Assembly: GCF_000765475.1 (NCBI RefSeq)
Contig: NZ_JRHO01000013.1
Coordinates: forward strand, 170,700-234,699
Origin: Methanococcoides methylutens
GTDB lineage: Archaea; Halobacteriota; Methanosarcinia; Methanosarcinales; Methanosarcinaceae
Reading direction: 5' to 3'
Length of the DNA stretch: 64,000 bases
In this document: positions 49,243 to 58,944 of the stretch, piece after piece
How the letters are laid out: each line of letters opens with the position of its first letter
Numbering within the stretch: the stretch's first letter is position 1
Translations under genes and position numbers: made by a program
The notes under the pieces: model-generated
Databases searched by the model: none
What the model was told of the DNA's origin: nothing
Seen by the model: only the letters and a program-made list of their open reading frames with translations

Positions 49243-49482
49243 AAATTAGAAGCTAAAGTAAAAGAGCTTGATTCAGTCCATGCATACATGGATACAGATT
49301 CAATATTTGTTCCTCCTGAACATGCTCAGGAGATCATAGATTATTTCCAACCACTTAATCCATACAATCTTGATATTGATTTGTTGAAGCCTGAAAAAGA
49401 AGAGTATGTGTTCTCTCCAAAGAGAATGGATATTGATAGTATTGTTGTGTATGGAAGAAGTGGATCTCTGAGCCTTGAAGCT
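49243..49482 (+). pseudogene. Decayed casposon fragment: in-frame PolB-Cas1 chimera
   Basis: Codons 49243-49404 match the family B polymerase of the intact casposon (VHAYMDTDSIFVPPEHAQ, with motif C YMDTDS, to LLKPEKEE). Codons 49402-49482 match its Cas1 N terminus (EYVFSPKRMDIDS to SLSLEA). In the intact element PolB and Cas1 lie on opposite strands, so the fusion required an inversion or a recombination. Both parents read gag(N)atgtg at the junction, a microhomology. The PolB part is roughly 88% and the Cas1 part roughly 95% identical to the intact copy by eye. Confidence 0.85.
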
Positions 49483-49640
49483 TCAATATTCTTTACATTA
49501 AGACTAACTGAAAATGCGCCTAATTCCATTGTTCCCACCTTTTAATTCCCTTAACAAAGAATATCTTAGTTTTTTATATATCCATTTTTGGACGACATGG
49601 AGCAGAATACCAAACCTAAAATACACTGTAAACTCTTACC

Positions 49641-50270
49641 TCACTCTTCCAGCGACTCCATAATTGCATAGAAATACTGCGTCTTATGAGTAACATATAA
49701 CTGATACCATGCTTCAAGGGTCTGAGCCGAAAATACATCCAGGTTCCTGATAACTTCCTTTGCGAATTCAAGAGGGGCAATCCCTGAGGCAGTTATAAGG
49801 TTACCATCAGTCACAGCAGGCTCCTGACGATAAAATGATTCTCCTGTGTAATCGGGACAGACCGTTTTCAGGTAATCCAGATCGTTACTTGTATGGAGTC
49901 TGTTATCCAGAAGGCCGGCTTTAGCAAAACCCAGAGTTGCACCACATATGGCACCAACAGTGATACCTGCATCCAGGAACTCCTTTGCTTTCTCCAGTAT
50001 TGGCGTGTGAATATCTTCAAGCCAGGTATCGCCACCTGGCAGGATCAGCACTCCGGCATCGTCAGTCATTAATTCATCAAGGCTAATGTCTGGCTCAATA
50101 CGCAACCCACCCATGGTAACAACAGGCTCTTTTGTAATACCTACTGTCATGACCGTGTATTCGCTTGCATTCTTCCTGAAATAACGGCCGGAATTCAATT
50201 CAGCGATCAGGTAACTCGGCTCCCAGTCGGCCATCGTGTTAAGAACGTAAAGATGAGCTATTTTAGTCAT
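49641..50270 (-). CDS. DJ-1/PfpI family protein
   Basis: 209 residues from ATG 50270, with CAGGAG upstream; a longer frame from 50336 lacks one. The nucleophilic-elbow cysteine lies in VGAICGATLGFA, with an acidic partner GGDTW, then a TASGIAPLEFAKEV region. The class includes deglycases/chaperones and amidotransferase-like proteins. It lies between the two halves of a decayed casposon Cas1 and in the opposite orientation. Confidence 0.85.
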   Translation of the reverse strand: MTKIAHLYVLNTMADWEPSYLIAELNSGRYFRKNASEYTVMTVGITKEPVVTMGGLRIEPDISLDELMTDDAGVLILPGGDTWLEDIHTPILEKAKEFLDAGITVGAICGATLGFAKAGLLDNRLHTSNDLDYLKTVCPDYTGESFYRQEPAVTDGNLITASGIAPLEFAKEVIRNLDVFSAQTLEAWYQLYVTHKTQYFYAIMESLEE

Positions 50271-50375
50271 TATATTACTCCTGATTTTGGTATGTGATTC
50301 TATATTTTCATTTACTAAACTGACTTGTAGGTACAAAACTATTTTTGAAATTTACTTTAGGCAGTATTCAAGCAG

Positions 50376-50513
50376 TTGAGAAAGAAGATTATTGACATAT
50401 CTTACACCGAATGGAAGAAGATGGGTTTTTCTAAAGATACTTTGCATTACATGAAGCAGAACGCCGAGTCTGATAAGCCTATTACACTTAACGCTCATGT
50501 AAGGGAAAGTTAA
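50376..50513 (+). pseudogene. Decayed casposon fragment: Cas1 C terminus
   Basis: LRKKIIDISYTEWKKMGFSK continues to DTLHYMKQNAESDK and AHVRES, closely matching the C terminus of the intact Cas1 (LRKKILDMPYTEWKKMGFSK, AHVRERLETW). A one-base deletion creates the stop at 50511; without it the sequence continues RLSRIRAGKYEK. It is collinear with the Cas1 head at 49402-49482, with the spacing (about 890 bases) nearly that of the intact gene (about 865). Confidence 0.85.
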
Positions 50514-50545
50514 GCAGGATACGTGCTGGTAAGTATGAGAAATAG

Positions 50546-51186
50546 TTCTAGCTATGTACCTTCTAAAAAAAGTATAACTATCGAGTATACCTTTTAAGTA
50601 TATATTTATGCCGTTTTACGGCATATTTATAACGTATTTAGTTAGATCCTTAACGGTTTTAGTAAAGCTCTTAGCGCTTATAGTTATCTATCTCTTAGAG
50701 AAATATCTATATCGTTTTTTAGGCACACTATAAATATTTCGAGTTTAAATCTAAATTTAGGATATTGAAGCAAAAATTTTATTTTAGTCTATATCCTAGA
50801 TTATAGTTTATTATCTTAGTCTAAACACTAAAGAGACTATCTTTAGTCTATTCTTTTTTTAAGAATATCGACCTCATATAAGTCTCGATTAATCTTCGGT
50901 ATTTTTCTAAATAGGGAATAAATAGTTCAATAGAAGATATTACTTTTAGATTAATCTATATCCAGTTATCGTTAATATTTATTCGTTTTAAGTTAATGCT
51001 TATGCGCTTCATAGTCATTAAACTGTGAGAATGTAAATGGAACTAATTTTAACTAGAGAATAAATGGTCAAGCACACCTTCGTAGGACATGTGATTAAAA
51101 TTTGAATTAGATGGGATTTGAAGAATTACAGAGAAAATGTCGTTATGACATTTCCTCAATATTCTGATGATTCTAGTTTTAGCTAC
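50546..51186. other. AT-rich stretch with many short inverted repeats
   Basis: No ORF. Small palindromes follow one another, for example TATGCCG-tttta-CGGCATA (near 50608), TCTCttAGAGA (near 50692) and AGTCT/AGACT words (50815-50850). It begins just after the Cas1 remnant and may be the decayed end of that element. Confidence 0.4.
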
Positions 51187-52266
51187 TTATTCCTCTGAAA
51201 CATCTTCATAGAACTTTCTTCTCTCTAAAGGCATGGATTTGAGATACTCTTTTGCTTCTTCTGGAGATACAGCTCTACGAGTTCCATCGGGTTCTTCGAT
51301 AACCACTCCACTTTTTCTGAGCATCTTTAATCGTGCTTTTCTGATTTCTTTATCAGGATGGCAGATTAAATTACAGTTGGAACATGTGTATTCCATTCTT
51401 CCTCCGGCTGAAAAGAAACCACCTTTTGCCTCCGGCCTTCCACACTGAGCCTGTTGGTTTTCGATCATTGCTGCTCGAAAATCCTCATCTTTTTCAGGAA
51501 TGTCAAAACGAGTCGGCGACCAGGTAGACCATTTTCCGGAAGAACTCAGACCTGCAAGTCCTCCACAGACAAGACCACAGCGGAAGAAATTTTTTCTCTT
51601 GCCGTAGCTGAACTCCTTTCCCCCAAGGGTCACGGTAACCTTTTCAAGCGGATCCACGTATCCAGATGAACAGGCTGCAAGGCATATCTTACATCCATCG
51701 CAATAGTTCTCTTCTTCAGGCAAAGGTTCTGTTGGAATGAGTTCAGCATCCGTAACTACAGACCCTAATACAATTGCAGACCCATTTTCCTTGGTAATAA
51801 TGTGGCCTGAATATCCGAAATGGCCTATGCCGGAACGTACAGCTAGATACCTGTGAGAAACAGGAGGATGTAGTTCCGATTTCTGTTCTTTCATAAATTC
51901 CATAACTTTCTCACGGTAAACAAAATTTGCATTTAAGGGAACGGCTTTAAAGCCAAAATCTTCCAGAAAAGCTGCCATTTCAAGAGCAATTCCATTGGCA
52001 AGAGTAGTGGATCGCACTTTGTTTGTTTCCATAGATTTGTGGTCTTCTTTCCTGAAATAAGATTCAATAAGATTCTGATCAAAAGCTATGGCAAAAACAA
52101 CTGCAGATTTTGCTTCTGGAAGCACATATGTCAGATCTGCCGATGGAGGCCCACCTGCAAGGGTTTCAGTTGTTGCAATCCCCGCCTTGAATGCTCCAAG
52201 AGTTAAAGCCATCTCCTGAAGTGTTTTGGATAAATATTCCATGTTTAATTCTGTTTGCTCTTCCAT
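51187..52266 (-). CDS. QueG/epoxyqueuosine-reductase-like iron-sulfur protein
   Basis: 359 residues. One ferredoxin-type cysteine set in CDGCKICLAACSSGY, plus CSNCNLICHPD near the C terminus, and HFGYSGHIIT-like mid-sequence, place it in the QueG-related Fe-S family. True QueG is corrinoid-dependent and acts on tRNA; this relative lacks clear queuosine context, so a different reductase role is possible. Confidence 0.7.
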   Translation of the reverse strand: MEEQTELNMEYLSKTLQEMALTLGAFKAGIATTETLAGGPPSADLTYVLPEAKSAVVFAIAFDQNLIESYFRKEDHKSMETNKVRSTTLANGIALEMAAFLEDFGFKAVPLNANFVYREKVMEFMKEQKSELHPPVSHRYLAVRSGIGHFGYSGHIITKENGSAIVLGSVVTDAELIPTEPLPEEENYCDGCKICLAACSSGYVDPLEKVTVTLGGKEFSYGKRKNFFRCGLVCGGLAGLSSSGKWSTWSPTRFDIPEKDEDFRAAMIENQQAQCGRPEAKGGFFSAGGRMEYTCSNCNLICHPDKEIRKARLKMLRKSGVVIEEPDGTRRAVSPEEAKEYLKSMPLERRKFYEDVSEE

Positions 52267-52503
52267 TTTTATCTCTCCATTAATTAAATTGGAACGATTA
52301 AGCGTTAATATAGTATTATTGGTGTTAGGTTAATATACTTTATCTGCATTCCAGTGTACCGAAGTTATAAAGTATATTCAAGTAACCTTTTTACACATAT
52401 TCTTCTAGAACAATTTACAAGAAGGAGAATGACTAGACTTTCATAGAAGAGACTTTTAGATCAGGAACATTAGCAAGCAACTTAAAGTTCACATTTTAAA
52501 AGG

Positions 52504-53271
52504 TCAGCTATTGTCATGAACAAAGATGGAATACATTTCAGTGGTCTCTTCCATTAGCCTGAACCCTTTACCTGTTATCATATAATCACCCCTCTCATGC
52601 TGCTGTATGATCATTCTGCTATCCAAAAGCTTTTGTAGATGGAAAAAAAGGTTGCCGCCACGAAGTCCTGTAAGCTTGGAAAGGGACGAAAAACTCATTG
52701 GTTGGCTGGAAACTGCTTTAAGTATATCAAAACGCGTGATGTTACAAAGAGGTTCGAGCACATCATTAACCATAGACTCTGATTTAACATCTGAAATATC
52801 CTGTTCTTTGTCTGCATTTGTTTCATATACCTTCAGAGACTGCATTAGATCTATTTGCGTTTCGAGAAGGTCTGAGACTTCGGATAAGCAGGTTTCGCAC
52901 TTGTCATATGGCATCACATCCCCTAAAGTCTTTATTTCAACGCGTTTGCTATCAATCAGTTTAACATCTACATGGGGCTGCTTGATAAGTGCTGCATTTT
53001 TTTGTAACAAATCCGTGAACACAGATTTACATTGTTCCATACGTTCACAATTTTTGACCATGTTCTTTGAAAGTCCCATCTCTATATTAGCAACAAGATG
53101 ATTCTCCAGGACAGTGGTATATTCGCTCCTAACAAACGCCAAGATGGACTCAAGTTGATGCCTATTAGAATCTTCGATAAATGCTTTTATGTCTGTGTGA
53201 ATTACATCGAGCTTTGCACCGATGTCTTCAATTTCAAAATTGGGTTTTTTGCTCATAATGGAAATTCGCAT
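52504..53271 (-). CDS. Winged-helix transcription regulator, methanogen type
   Basis: 255 residues. C-terminal winged helix (about 170-250): LCNITRFDILKAVSSQPMSFSSLSKLTGLRGGNLFFHLQKLLDSRMIIQ, then GDYMITGKGFRLME. The N-terminal part (about 15-150) is helical, perhaps a sensor, with a CETC pair. ATG at 53256 (MSKKPNF) is an equally good start. Probably an ArsR-like regulator; target unknown. Confidence 0.75.
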   Translation of the reverse strand: MRISIMSKKPNFEIEDIGAKLDVIHTDIKAFIEDSNRHQLESILAFVRSEYTTVLENHLVANIEMGLSKNMVKNCERMEQCKSVFTDLLQKNAALIKQPHVDVKLIDSKRVEIKTLGDVMPYDKCETCLSEVSDLLETQIDLMQSLKVYETNADKEQDISDVKSESMVNDVLEPLCNITRFDILKAVSSQPMSFSSLSKLTGLRGGNLFFHLQKLLDSRMIIQQHERGDYMITGKGFRLMEETTEMYSIFVHDNS

Positions 53272-53447
53272 CCATTGCTAATAAGGATTACCCATACAAC
53301 CTTATAGGTCATTTGAATAACCTACCTGACATAGATACATTTCAATGCCGCTTAAGTATATATTAGAAACCTTCCATTTATCTGTTGTGGTTCTGATCTT
53401 CCGGAAGACATGCAGCCATATACAACGCCTATAAAGGAGACAAAAAT

Positions 53448-53666
53448 ATGAGCGTAAAAGAAGAAATCCATTCCGAGATAGTTGGTGGACTTGCAGATGC
53501 AACATTCCCTATAAACACACCCGAAGACCTTCTTGCAGCAATGCCTGCAGGTCCAGACGCCGCGTGTCAGACAGAAGATGTCCGTAAACTTATTAAAGCA
53601 GAGGACTTCCCAATCGAAAGTGCAAAGCAGATTGCTGACATCCTCGTTGAAAGGGCAGGGCTATAA
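53448..53666 (+). CDS. MTH865-like small protein
   Basis: 72 residues, AAAGGAG before the ATG. Pattern EEIHSEIVGGLADATFPINTPEDLLAAMPAGPDA, then KLIKAEDFPIESAKQIADILVERAGL, matches the MTH865 helical EF-hand-like family of methanogens. Function unknown. Confidence 0.85.
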   Translation: MSVKEEIHSEIVGGLADATFPINTPEDLLAAMPAGPDAACQTEDVRKLIKAEDFPIESAKQIADILVERAGL

Positions 53667-53777
53667 ATTCCCTCCCTTTCTCATTCTTTTTTTTTTGAAA
53701 AGCAGTCGTTAAGGTTGAAATCGATAGAACCTAAGCGTCTCTATTAGAGGACTATCATGAATGGGAAATGGTGCTAA

Positions 53778-53966
53778 ATGAATGTAAAAAGCTATTTTAA
53801 GAAAAGAGTACTAACCTTTGATATATTTATTGTAATGCTGTATGCTTATTTTATTGTGAATGGCATGGTTTCTTTCTTTGGACTAATTCGCACAATGCTT
53901 CATTTCATGCTTGATAGTATAACCTTTTGTTCGAAATGGATCTCCAAAATCACAAGGAAATTTTGA
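53778..53966 (+). CDS. Small membrane-associated protein
   Basis: 62 residues, GGTG six bases before the ATG. Hydrophobic segment at about 14-34, then a second amphipathic helix and basic end (SKWISKITRKF). Not recognised. Just left of the casposon boundary. Confidence 0.4.
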   Translation: MNVKSYFKKRVLTFDIFIVMLYAYFIVNGMVSFFGLIRTMLHFMLDSITFCSKWISKITRKF

Positions 53967-54163
53967 CTTCGAAGTTATAATTGTAATCCTATTTTTTTTA
54001 AAAAAAATAAGACTTAATAACAATCTTCAAATATATCGATAACTTCCGAGAAGTTTTAGGAGCTACCTACGCACAACATTATTAAAATATGGGTAGAGAT
54101 ATAGTGTCTTACTAATACGAATATTTTAAATTAATTTTCGGGAGTTGCCTTTTCCCTATTTGC

Positions 54164-54186
54164 CTATATCCCCGAAATGCTATGCG
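54164..54186. repeat. 23-bp direct repeat left of the casposon (old terminus plus target duplication)
   Basis: ctatatccc followed by CGAAATGCTATGCG. The same 23 bp occur at 63779-63801 across the right end. The last 14 bp are the target duplication; the first 9 bp equal the casposon terminus, here outside the element, so an earlier casposon probably ended here. A T/C-rich tract upstream weakly mirrors the rest of a terminus. Confidence 0.75.
54173..54186. repeat. Left copy of the 14-bp target-site duplication
   Basis: CGAAATGCTATGCG, identical to 63788-63801. A length of 14-15 bp is usual for casposon duplications. Confidence 0.88.
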
Positions 54187-54224
54187 GGGATATAGTTAAC
54201 AAGAAAAAAGTGTACGGGCTTGTG
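54187..54224 (+). repeat. Left terminal inverted repeat
   Basis: Begins GGGATATAGTTAACAAGAAA and ends CGGGCTTGTG. 35 of 38 positions match the right terminus. A subterminal inverted motif (GCACAACCC, 54235-54243) lies just inside. Confidence 0.9.
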
Positions 54225-54487
54225 TAATAAATATGCACAACCCGATTTCAAACACCTAAGAGAACGGCTACTGATAATTTTGTAGAGATTCTCCCATTTT
54301 TACAGTATTATGTATAAGGATTAGAATATACCACATATTATTCACAGAAAATTGCGTGAAATATATAAATGTGTCAAAAGTTATTTTTAAAATGTGTTCC
54401 ATTAACTTAAAAACTTCAATAGTTGATTAAAATTTCCATTTGTTAATATAAAATCATTTCTAATAATTTAAAAGTTATGTGAATAAT

Positions 54488-55921
54488 ATGAATGAAAAAA
54501 CAAGAAATATAAAATCGGGAAAGGTTTCAAATAATGATTTTGTCAAACGCGATAATGAACGCTGTTTTCTTCCCAACAATGAAAATATTCACTACGATTC
54601 AATTATTTTATTAGAGATGATTTGCATCGAGGAATTTAGTAACCTTTTTGATGGATTAGATCAGTTATATTCAAATCTAAAAGACTATGAAAAGTCGAGA
54701 TTGATGTATAGAAAGATACTTCAGGATGACGAGAATAATTCATTTAGAGGCTCATTATACCTTCCACCTATAATAAATACAAAATTTAAAGGTCAAGTTT
54801 TTACTCATGGAACTTTTCAAGATTTAGACGACAATATTGATAGTATAAATATAACTCTACAAGCTACTTTACCATCAGTTATAAATTTACAAATTCAAGC
54901 AAGTTTGGATTCGAGTTATTCTGATAAAATAAATGACATAATATATACATATCATGATAAAGTTGAAGAAAAAATTGACACTTTAGATGGTGAAGTTACA
55001 ACTATACATCAACCAAGCAGTATAAAGAAAAAAGAGATAGATGAAATTAGAAATAATCTAAAAAATCATGTTATTAACTTTTTATCAACATATTTTGAGG
55101 GACTTTTTTTCAAGCAAGCCAAGAAACACATATCAAATGTTCCGTCTATTGATTTGTTTTCTCTAAACTATCCTGAAGAAACAGAAGAGATAAATGAATG
55201 GTTACTTAATAATGATTTTTATAGCTCTTTTAATATTTCGGCTCACCCGCTGACTGTATATAGATGTGATAATTATCTTTTTTTTGAGTCTTATACTGAT
55301 GATGTTTTTTCAAATTACTTGATAATTGCAAATCGTAAAACAGCAAATCAGAATAAAATGTATTCTAGCATAAAAAGCTCGATTCAATACCCACTCAATC
55401 ATTATTCATTTGAATTGCTTAGCCTTAATCGATGGTTAGAGATAGAACAAAGAAATGCTACCGAATTAAATCTGTTAGTTTCAAAAGAACTAGAATACAT
55501 TACTAAAAATGATTTTAAGAAGGTCATTTCCAACCGAGAGAAGATTGCTAAATACCTTTTCTATTTTGAAAGATTTAAAATAGAAATTAATAAATTTGAT
55601 TTTAGGCTTACTAATAATAGCCCAAAATTTGAATTACTGGGTGAACAAAAGAAATATTTATTTGATTTTATTATTGAAAATATAAATCGAAATATTAATT
55701 ATATGGATGAATTTATTAATACATTAAATCGCCACTCAGATAACACTTTAGCACTAAAAAATATAGAATATAGTAAAAAGATGCAAAATATTGTTCTGCT
55801 TCTGACTGTTCTTATAATCGTTATTAGTTTTGTCCAGATATTCTTAGTATTAATTCAACTAATTCTAGACCATTGGACTCTAAAAATGGTTATCAATCAT
55901 TTAATTAATTATTTGTTCTAA
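54488..55921 (+). CDS. Casposon cargo: unknown protein with C-terminal membrane helices
   Basis: 477 residues from ATG 54488 (GTG at 54479 possible; no clear ribosome site). Not recognised. Mostly helical and Asn/Lys/Ile-rich, with an apparent coiled-coil near 330-420 and a hydrophobic end (about 442-468, IVLLLTVLIIVISFVQIFLVLIQLIL). AT content is higher than in the core genes. It lies just inside the left terminus, a typical cargo position. A role in defence or conflict is possible but not shown. Confidence 0.6.
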   Translation: MNEKTRNIKSGKVSNNDFVKRDNERCFLPNNENIHYDSIILLEMICIEEFSNLFDGLDQLYSNLKDYEKSRLMYRKILQDDENNSFRGSLYLPPIINTKFKGQVFTHGTFQDLDDNIDSINITLQATLPSVINLQIQASLDSSYSDKINDIIYTYHDKVEEKIDTLDGEVTTIHQPSSIKKKEIDEIRNNLKNHVINFLSTYFEGLFFKQAKKHISNVPSIDLFSLNYPEETEEINEWLLNNDFYSSFNISAHPLTVYRCDNYLFFESYTDDVFSNYLIIANRKTANQNKMYSSIKSSIQYPLNHYSFELLSLNRWLEIEQRNATELNLLVSKELEYITKNDFKKVISNREKIAKYLFYFERFKIEINKFDFRLTNNSPKFELLGEQKKYLFDFIIENINRNINYMDEFINTLNRHSDNTLALKNIEYSKKMQNIVLLLTVLIIVISFVQIFLVLIQLILDHWTLKMVINHLINYLF

Positions 55922-55937
55922 ACTAATAATTTAAAAT

Positions 55938-58607
55938 TTATGTAATTGTACCAACTATCTTTCTTATTTCCTTCGTATCCAGCTTAAACTCCCCTCCCCT
56001 CACCCTATCCTTCAATTTTTTTAATGTACTCCTGTACTTGATTCCAATCTTCCTAGCTTCAGCAGGTGTTAAAGAAAGAATCTTCCTCTTTACCTCTTCC
56101 ACATCAACAAATACCTGAGCCTGCTTCACATCCAATTCCTGCTCATCAATGTTGTTTGCTTCCTTCCCAATGTAAACAACACCATCAGCATGGACATGTT
56201 TCCTCTCAAGAATCCCAACCTCGCCATTAAACTTGTGTTCAGGATGTTCCACATATTGCCCAATTGTCCTGCTCAATGGCTTGAAATAATGAGAACCTTC
56301 CTTGAGATATCCAGTTTCATAATCAATGAATGGTTCATAAACAACCTTTTGAGGATCATTTGAATAAGGAGCTAATGGCTTTACAGCATTACCATCTTCC
56401 TCAACTGCCTGGAATCCTACAAGATAGAAATTGAATGGCTTGATCTGGTCGTTCCATTCTCTGCCTGCATTGAATCCCTTGAACCTTCTCAAAACATTTG
56501 CAGTTGAAACAGTAAGTCTTGAGATAGCATATAATCCTGAATATTCTCTTCAATGTCTATTCCTGAGATCATCCCATAATGAAGCTTGAGAATATCTACC
56601 CAGATCTCAGCCTGCCAATCCTCAACAGCTTTTGGAAACGGATTTGTTAAATGCCCAAGTCCATGTAACTTGAAAGATCTCTCTCCTTCCATGAACTTGA
56701 TCTTTCCATTTTCATAAGTAAAGGGCATATCTCTTGGAGGAAATCCCATAAAACCACATCTCCTCTTTTTCAGGCTTCAACAGATCAATATTAAGGTTGT
56801 ATGGGTTGAGTGGCTGGAAATAATCAATGATCTCCTGAGCATGTTCAGGAGGAACAAAGATTGAATCCGTATCCATGTAGGCATGGACAGAACCAAGCTC
56901 TTTAACTTTGGCTTCTGCCATTGCCAAGAACAGCTTAGATCCTGCTGTAATCATAACAGCAAGCAAGGGATGATAATAGTTACCTGCCTTCTCAAACCTG
57001 TTCTCAGATGTATTGAAGTCATCCAAACCATAAACCTGAATATCACTTTTCTTATCCTCTGGGTTAAGCTCAATGAAGATCCCATAACTCATAGCATTAA
57101 CTAGTATCTTGATAGCCTGTGCTCTGCTCTTTAGCTTTTGATATTCTGGATCTACCCTGTTGATACCCTTCATCTTAATCTTGATCTTCTGCCTTTCCTC
57201 AACAAGTACCTGAACAAGATTATCCTTTGAGGGATCAATGTCAATTCTAAGTATCTGACTTTTTCTTAATCCCTTCTGGATACCTTTTGGAATATACCTG
57301 ATAGCTTCAACGATCTTTGGAACTTTGCCAGTAAGAATAACTGAGGCTATGATATCAGGCAGAGCATACCATAACTCAAGATCAGAACTAAAGTAATTAA
57401 TCCCTACGTTAAACCCTGCTCCAGAGCCTTTGTAATCCATCCTGACAGGCAATATATCATTATCAGGTACAATCTTAACCATTACAACAAAATCTTTCCA
57501 GTTGTCCTTATTTTGAAGATAGGCAAAATCTACTTTTGAGAGCATGTCTTTGATCTCATCAGTAGCATCCTTCATCTCAAGTGATTCAGCAATCATGTAT
57601 TTCCAGAGATCCATATCCATAGTAATGGTTGGATACATGCTAGTAAAATCAAGAGTTGTTACATTTACAGGCTCTTTCCTGATCTTACATTCACACCTCC
57701 CGCCATAGTAAGACGTCATGATGTTTCCAATCATCTCAGAAGGGAAATCGGGATTAAGATCTAAAAACGATTGAATACCCAATTGCCTTAAAGCATGTTT
57801 TCCAATGGACGCAGAGCTGAATATTCTGGTTGGTGGGATGTCTATCTGGTACAGATCAAGCTCATCAATAAGCTTCTCATAAACCTGATAGGTTGTTTCA
57901 ACATCCTGAATCAAATAATCAATGTATCGCTTTGTTATCTTTCCATGCTCAATTCCTTTCATCTTCTTAATACTGGTATTGAGCTTCTGTCCTGCTTTAT
58001 CTAGGGAGATTCTTTTTGTTTGAAGCAATACTTCAGCAAGCTTTTGAGCATCAAGGAAATATACGTATTTTCTGTTATCCCCTTTATTCTCCTTAGTTGA
58101 TGTAAATTTGAAGGAATGAGCATCTCCCATCTTCTTAACAATAATTGGAGGATTGAATTTGTTCTCTGAAAGAGTAAAAGTGAATCCTCCCTTGTTCCTC
58201 CCTCTTGAATCTCCAACTCTTTTTGAGATCCTGCTTATGTCAAAAGGGAGATTGAATCCAACACAAAGGGTTTCCGATTCAAAGATTTCAGGATAGAAAA
58301 CATCATCAATAAACTCATTCAGAAGATAAAGGGGAATTTCATTCTTTCTTGCATAGCTTGAAAAAGTCTTATCTTCTTTTTCGGTGAGCATTGAAGGATC
58401 ATAGAATAACCCTTCATGCTGAATGTAACCTTCCTGATATATCTGAAAGAAACCGATCTTGAAATTCTGGTATTGATCTATTGTTGTTTCAGTATCAAAT
58501 GCCAATATCCTATTGTGCCTTAGTGGAACTTCTTTTGATTTGAAGAAAGGGTTTCCTGAAGATCCCTTAATCTTCTGAGTATATCCCCTTACAGCAATCT
58601 TAGACAT
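55938..58607 (-). pseudogene. polB: Casposon family B DNA polymerase, two frameshifts
   Basis: Full length would be about 889 residues. The frame from 58607 gives exonuclease Exo I (FDTET), Exo II (NLPFDISR), Exo III (YLIQDVETTY) and polymerase A (DFTSMYPT), B (KILVNAMSYG) and C (YMDTDS). It stops at 56712. An extra T in CTTTACTTATGAAAAT shifts it to the frame 56749-56489 (FTYENGKIKFMEG), and an extra TA in GATTATATGCT shifts it again to 56492-55938 (RRFKGFNAGREW). The shifts total three bases. In this copy the protein is broken; sequencing error should be excluded. Confidence 0.85.
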
Positions 58608-58941
58608 TTTCGGTCATTCCCATTCCAACATTAATCAACTGCTGTCCAAGCTCTCTCAATAATGCACCAATTGAAATGATATTAAAGGCTCTTTTGTTCT
58701 GTAAAGAAGCCTTGCTGTATCTCACTTTAGGACTGAGCTTGTTCTGTTCTGCTGTTATCTTTGCATGGCAGTTCTTACAGAGTGGTTTGATCCATTCTGA
58801 ATTATTCCTTCCTTCAACATGATGCATCTCAATGATATTTGCATCATCTTCCCCACATACTGCACAAGCAATAGGTGGCTTCTTCCCTTTCTTATTTCTT
58901 TTAATGTAATTAGCATAGCTTTCCTTTTCCATAGTATCCAC
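58600..58941 (-). CDS. Casposon HNH endonuclease
   Basis: 113 residues with an HNH core: CAVCGEDDANIIEMHHVEGRNN, then PLCKNCHAKI, including the zinc-binding CxxC pairs and the catalytic His. It overlaps the polymerase start by eight bases. An HNH nuclease beside PolB is common in casposons, role unknown. Confidence 0.88.
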   Translation of the reverse strand: MDTMEKESYANYIKRNKKGKKPPIACAVCGEDDANIIEMHHVEGRNNSEWIKPLCKNCHAKITAEQNKLSPKVRYSKASLQNKRAFNIISIGALLRELGQQLINVGMGMTENV

Positions 58942-58944
58942 TCC

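Noticed and set aside
56489..56749. 86-residue and 184-residue minus frames (56749-56489, 56492-55938) as separate genes
   Set aside because: Both continue the polymerase sequence in shifted frames, so they are parts of the broken PolB.
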